A stretch of 64,000 nucleotides of DNA from Tetrahymena elliotti 4EA (Eukaryota > Ciliophora > Oligohymenophorea > Hymenostomatida > Tetrahymenidae), in the NCBI GenBank assembly GCA_000231825.2, contig JH720355.1, positions 124,001 through 188,000 of the forward strand. The letters are read 5' to 3'. Every line of letters begins with the position of its first letter. Positions within the stretch are counted from its first letter, which is position 1. The translations under genes and the position numbers were made by a program. Of the stretch, positions 59,833-64,000 are shown piece after piece. Under the pieces are notes generated by a model. That model saw only the letters and a program-made list of their open reading frames with translations. It did not search any database and had not been told where the DNA came from.

Positions 59833-62036
59833 TCACCTTAATATTTAACTTCCATTTAACAATGAATTATTTTATATTTTTTCTAAAATACCCTCAAGTG
59901 AATCTAATTTATCAGGATTTATTCCTTAGTCTAACCCGTGCCCTACAGTTTTTCCTAAACCAGGTGGAGGTAGTCTCTTACCTGTAAGATTTGCTACTAT
60001 TACTCTTTTAGGTGCTCTTTCCCTTGGATTCTATGGAAGAAAACCAAGTGTCTATTTTGCTCTTAAAAATTCATTAGGTTTAGGTACAGGGATAGGTGGA
60101 AGGGATATCATATCTGATTTTTTATCTGTAACATGCTTATTTTAGTAAATTTGCATGTTGAACTCATCAATAGGAGTCATTTTAAGAAGACTAGATGTGG
60201 ATTAAGACTTTCTTGGATTTTATAATTATTTTAATTACTCTAACTCTTTTAATTGTTCATCACTTTATTATTCTAAATTATGAATTGTTTCGATCAACTT
60301 AGAAGGATCTGCTATCTTTATTTAACTATTGTGATGTGATCCTTTCTTTTGCCTTTAGTTTATAGAATTATTAAATTAAGAATAGTTTTTTAGCTTTGAA
60401 TCATTCAGTAAAAAGCTTAAACCACCTTAACCTGCACCATGAAGCTCAGTTTGATTTTGTCCATCTTAATCAACATGAGATCCATCTTATTTATTTTATC
60501 TGCTTAAATTTCCTGTTCTGGTTATAGAGTTATATTCACTTTTTGTCATACGAATTGAATTTGACTAATCTAATAATGTTCTATTCAAGTTACTCTAATT
60601 TATTATGGAATAATCTAAATTTGCCCCAAATTTAGGACCTGATTTTTATTTGTTGGAATCTATTAAAGTAACTCCGCTAGCCATGCTAAAATGCTCAAAA
60701 ACTTCTTTCCCTTAATCTCCTTAAATAGCATTTGGCTAAGTAAACTACCTATCTTTTTCTATTAGCTATGACTACTTAAATTATTACATTTAGGTAACCT
60801 TTTAAACTGCCATTAATGGCTAAAGTAACTTCTTTGAGTTTCTTTTTTCATCAGCAGCTTCTTACAATTATTACTAATTTATTATTGAGGTGTTGTTACT
60901 ATTGTTTGCTGTTTGGTTAGATGGGAGCTAATTATTCTGTTTTGGTTCAAATTTAGTTACTGAATGTGTTACTGCATAATTAAAGGGAGGTAGCTTTTCT
61001 AGTTTAACAGGATTAGTTAAGATGAATTTTCCATCAAAATCATATGTAAAAAGCTTTTTATTTACATCTTGCATACCCTTTAACCTGGCTTGCTACTCTT
61101 TTAATTCTTAATTTCTTATTGCTTCCATTTATAGCTTCTCTTATTTAATTAATATTTCCCTTTCTTTTAAAACTCTTAGTTATTCTTCTTCCCTTATTAT
61201 TTCTCTAGGAATACTCAAATCAACAGGCTTTGGAATTTTTTCATTTTCAAAAGCTGATTTTACAACAACACTTTCCCTCTTTGGGTTTAAAGCATTCATA
61301 GTAGCTAAAGACATTACATCACTTTTTCTCATACGATCATGAGTACCAATAGTTCCTTTTTTTAATTAAATAAGTTATAGTAAATTTATGTAACAATCAA
61401 CTTTTATAAAATATTTAATTTTCTTCGTTTTTAGTTTTATGCCAAACTTAAAACAATAAAAAAATGTTGAGAATTATTTGTATTGTTTGCCTACTATTTA
61501 CTTAAAATTCAAATCTATCTAATAAAATCTTTACTTTTAGAATGTGCAACGCTGACTTAATCAATCTCTCTTTAACTGAGATTATGTTAAGAGAATGTAG
61601 GTTAATTTTGTTTCTCAATTGAGATAGCTAAACCTTTCCAATTTTCATGCTATGATGGTAAAGGCTCTTCATCTTCAACTACTCCATCATTTAAAATACC
61701 TTCATTTATGTCATCGTAAAATAAATATTCTTGCTTTTACACATATTCTATTAACTTTATAATTTTATTAATTGAATAAGCATCCATTTTTTCTTGTAAA
61801 TACTAGTCATAAAGGATATTCCCACCATCAACTATAATCTTCTAAATAATTTTTTATGCCACATTTTCTGATTCTGAAAATACTGTACCCAGACCATTAG
61901 AAATTTGAGGGTCATATAACAAATTAATATTCAATAATTAGTACAATAATTTTTATTAGTTAATTGTAGCTAAATCATGAATGAAAGAAGAATTCAAATT
62001 TTTTGGAGAATTCGCTTCACTTCCTATATGCGACAT
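59833..62036 (-). CDS. unknown 674-residue protein with TYD-DGK block
   Basis: Two exons: 62036-61535 and 61355-59833, joined in phase 1 across a 179-bp intron; stop TGA 59835-59833. I do not recognise the family with confidence. The N-terminal ~165 residues are folded-looking and acidic (ending LNDGVVEDEEPLPSQ). Residues ~215-265 are a Glu/Arg/Gln helix (EEEQLRVLKEREILIKQEK), directly followed by KKLFTYDFDGKFILTNPVKL, a YD-DG block of the sort seen in several conserved ciliary proteins of unknown function. A long Gln/Asn/Ser-rich disordered part follows, then a Pro-rich and basic end (SLPPIPVPKPNEFLRAKQTL, GKRLPPPGLGKTVGHG). The conserved-looking islands suggest a real family with lineage-specific low-complexity inserts. 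A ciliary role would be speculation based on the YD-DG block and nearby CFAP genes. Confidence 0.72.
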
Positions 62037-63549
62037 TCTTATACCTACACTTAACTATGCTAATTTGTAAATAATTTATAATACTAAATAAGCCTATGGC
62101 TATTTTAAAAAATATTATCAATGGCTGCCTTTTCTTTGTAGTTAAATTGAACTGATCAAATCTACTAATTTGAAATAATTAGTTAGCCAAATAAATAGTA
62201 TACTAACACATTATAAATATAAGATCTCTAAGTAATTTAATCAAATTTCTTTGGCTATCCCTATCTCATAGATTGTCTTACATAAAATAAAGTTATTTTT
62301 TTTACTTATATTTAAATCAATAGATATTTATATTATTTTAAAGATCCCTTTCTTAAAGTATCAAAAAATTTAATAATCTATTCCAAGTCCCTTCTGTTTC
62401 AAACATCTCACATTATTCACTTTTTGTCTTGTTTTTAAATCAAAAAGTTATTTCTTAAAAAAATAATTTTTTCATAAAATCTATACTACAATTAATTGAT
62501 TGCCACACTATAATTAAAGACATACTTAAATTTTTTTATTGCTTTTAGTATGTAGTAAATAAAATTAATTCAATTCATAGATTATATGGATAGGAATTTT
62601 ATTGTTAATTTTGGGCTATTAACATTTAATAATTTAATTGAAAATTTTTCATTAAATTATAAATGAAAATGAAAAAATAAATTAAAAGGAAATAGATTAA
62701 AAAAAAAGTTTTTTTATCTAAAATTCATGTTATTTTGTTTGAATAAATTAAATTGAGTAAAAATAAATTTTATTTTGTTTATTTTTTAAGGTAAGATATA
62801 ATTATGTTTTTACACATAATTTTTGTATTCTAAATATTTAAAAAACATCAGTAAATCTTTAATTATTAAAACATAAGTAGAAGAATAAATTTCTTAAAAA
62901 ATATTAGTTATTTATCTAAATTGAATTGAAATAAGTTTCTGAGGTTACTCAAAGAAGTAATATCTGGAGATTCTGAAATATTCTATTTAAAAAAATAATT
63001 AAAATACAATATTAAATTATTTAATAAAAGAACTAGTAATAGGAAATAGAAATTCAAGCATTACCATAAAGTGATTGATTATTCAAAAATAAATGAAATA
63101 ATTTTTTTTTATTGTTTTTGGCTTAATTTTACTTTTTCTAATATTTTAAAATAATTGATTAAAATACATAGTAAAAAAAACTTAAAGAAAATTTATCTAC
63201 TATTTTTAATTCAAAAGATTTTCATTTTTGGTTCTTCACAAAAAAAGTCTTTTTTCCAATTTTTCAAAAATACTCCTAAATGTATTTTTTTTATGATTAA
63301 AAATAAACAAAAATGAAATTGAAATAATTAAAACAACTTTTAAAAATATTTTGATTTCCCTTACATTATTTTTTTAAATACAGAAATAATTTTAATTTTA
63401 TTTTGATGATTATTGAAAAAGATTTTTGATTAGATTGATTATTAATTTTATTATTCATAATAAGTTTTATTAGCTGAAATTTTTACAAATTAAATCTGTT
63501 TATTTTTCAAAAATATAGAAAGATCTTTTAAGTAACAAAGCATACAAAT
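62037..63549. other. divergent intergenic region
   Basis: 1.5 kb, A+T rich, upstream of both flanking genes. No coding frame or repeat recognised. Confidence 0.5.
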
Positions 63550-64000
63550 ATGGAAGAATCTTAGTAACAGAATTAAGGCACTTTGCAAGGAATTTAGGAA
63601 GTTAATGAGAAAAATCATAATAATGGAAGCTCAAGCAATTTAAAAATATTTTCTAAAACTGATCTTTTTAATAATTTGAATACAGAAATGAGCGAAATAC
63701 CAGATCACGAAGTATACTAATCAGAAACTTTTTCAAAATTGATAGGCGGAGATGATAAATTAATTTAATAGCAATTGAATTAGATAATACAGTAAGCTCT
63801 CTATCCATATTAAGAAAAGATTCGTTAGTTGGAAGAGATACAATAGCAAAAAGATAACCAAATAACTGCTTTATTCTACACTATTAAAAAGATGGATGAT
63901 ATTATTAAAAAAATTGAATCAGAGCAAGCTAAAGCACCAGCAACATCTACAAGGACAGGTAGCTTTTATTATTAGTTTTAACCACTTAAACATTCTAATA
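63550..64000 (+). CDS. coiled-coil protein, N-terminal part (runs off window end)
   Basis: ATG 63550, open in the ciliate code to the window end, with many TAA/TAG glutamines. About 140 residues are visible before a possible GTAGCT donor at 63958. The first 60 are polar and disordered (Gln, Asn, Ser). Then QLNQIIQQALYPYQEKIRQL and the following Gln/Lys/Ile-rich helix (ALFYTIKKMDDIIKKIESEQ) look like a coiled coil. No domain is recognised. If the donor is used, the last 40 bases are intronic. Confidence 0.6.

Noticed and set aside
1..64000. telomere repeats, chromosome-breakage sequence, tRNA/rRNA genes and CRISPR arrays
   Set aside because: Looked for by eye on both strands; no GGGGTT array, no breakage-type motif, no cloverleaf with a GGTTCRA-type arm and no spaced repeats were found.

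Overview
This window reads as nuclear DNA of a ciliate, most likely Tetrahymena or a close oligohymenophorean relative. Three things in the sequence point there. The genes stay open for hundreds of codons only if TAA and TAG are read as glutamine and TGA is the sole stop. The DNA is extremely A+T rich, with coding regions less so. Introns are GT..AG, very A+T rich and mostly about 50-70 bp, too long for Paramecium. The gene models below were therefore made by hand with the ciliate code (TGA = stop). No tRNA, rRNA, CRISPR array, telomere repeat or bacterial-style operon was seen.

Layout. 1-699: partial coiled-coil gene (-). 700-8269: gene-poor A+T-rich DNA holding a degenerate ~80-bp tandem repeat (3551-3992) and a 66-bp direct repeat flanking a palindrome and a hairpin (7265-7488). 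8270-10642: HAS1/DDX18 DEAD-box helicase (+, 7 exons). 13267-15246: unknown Q/N/S-rich protein with an MGxxC N-terminus (+). 16125-16844: PHAX-like RNA-binding protein (-). 17605-18576: deoxyhypusine hydroxylase (+). 19136-20215: seipin-like protein (-), followed by two tandem DGAT2-family acyltransferases at 21666-22586 and 23566-24579 (+). 25186-27147: a leucine-rich-repeat gene (-) in which eleven consecutive exons are each exactly 90 bp and encode one repeat. 27874-29095: protein with a Siva-like cysteine-rich C-terminus (-). 30732-31742: divergent protein kinase (+). 33158-36553: CFAP70-like TPR protein (-). 37838-38912: atypical Rab-like GTPase (-). 40656-41146: small two-part gene whose frames do not join (+). 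42242-43150: short-chain dehydrogenase (+). 43733-45777: RBR E3 ligase with membrane anchors (+). 46945-57619: CFAP47, 20 exons, 3,135 residues (+). 58496-59071: secreted, probably GPI-anchored proline-rich protein (+). 59833-62036: unknown 674-residue protein (-). 63550-end: partial coiled-coil gene (+).

How the genes relate. Two themes stand out. Seipin and two DGAT2 paralogues sit side by side, which is a compact set of triacylglycerol and lipid-droplet genes. CFAP70 and CFAP47 are both motile-cilium axoneme proteins. The other genes are housekeeping (helicase, hypusination), signalling (kinase, GTPase, E3 ligase) or unrecognised. All exon borders are read by eye from frame continuity and GT/AG sites; none is backed by transcript data.
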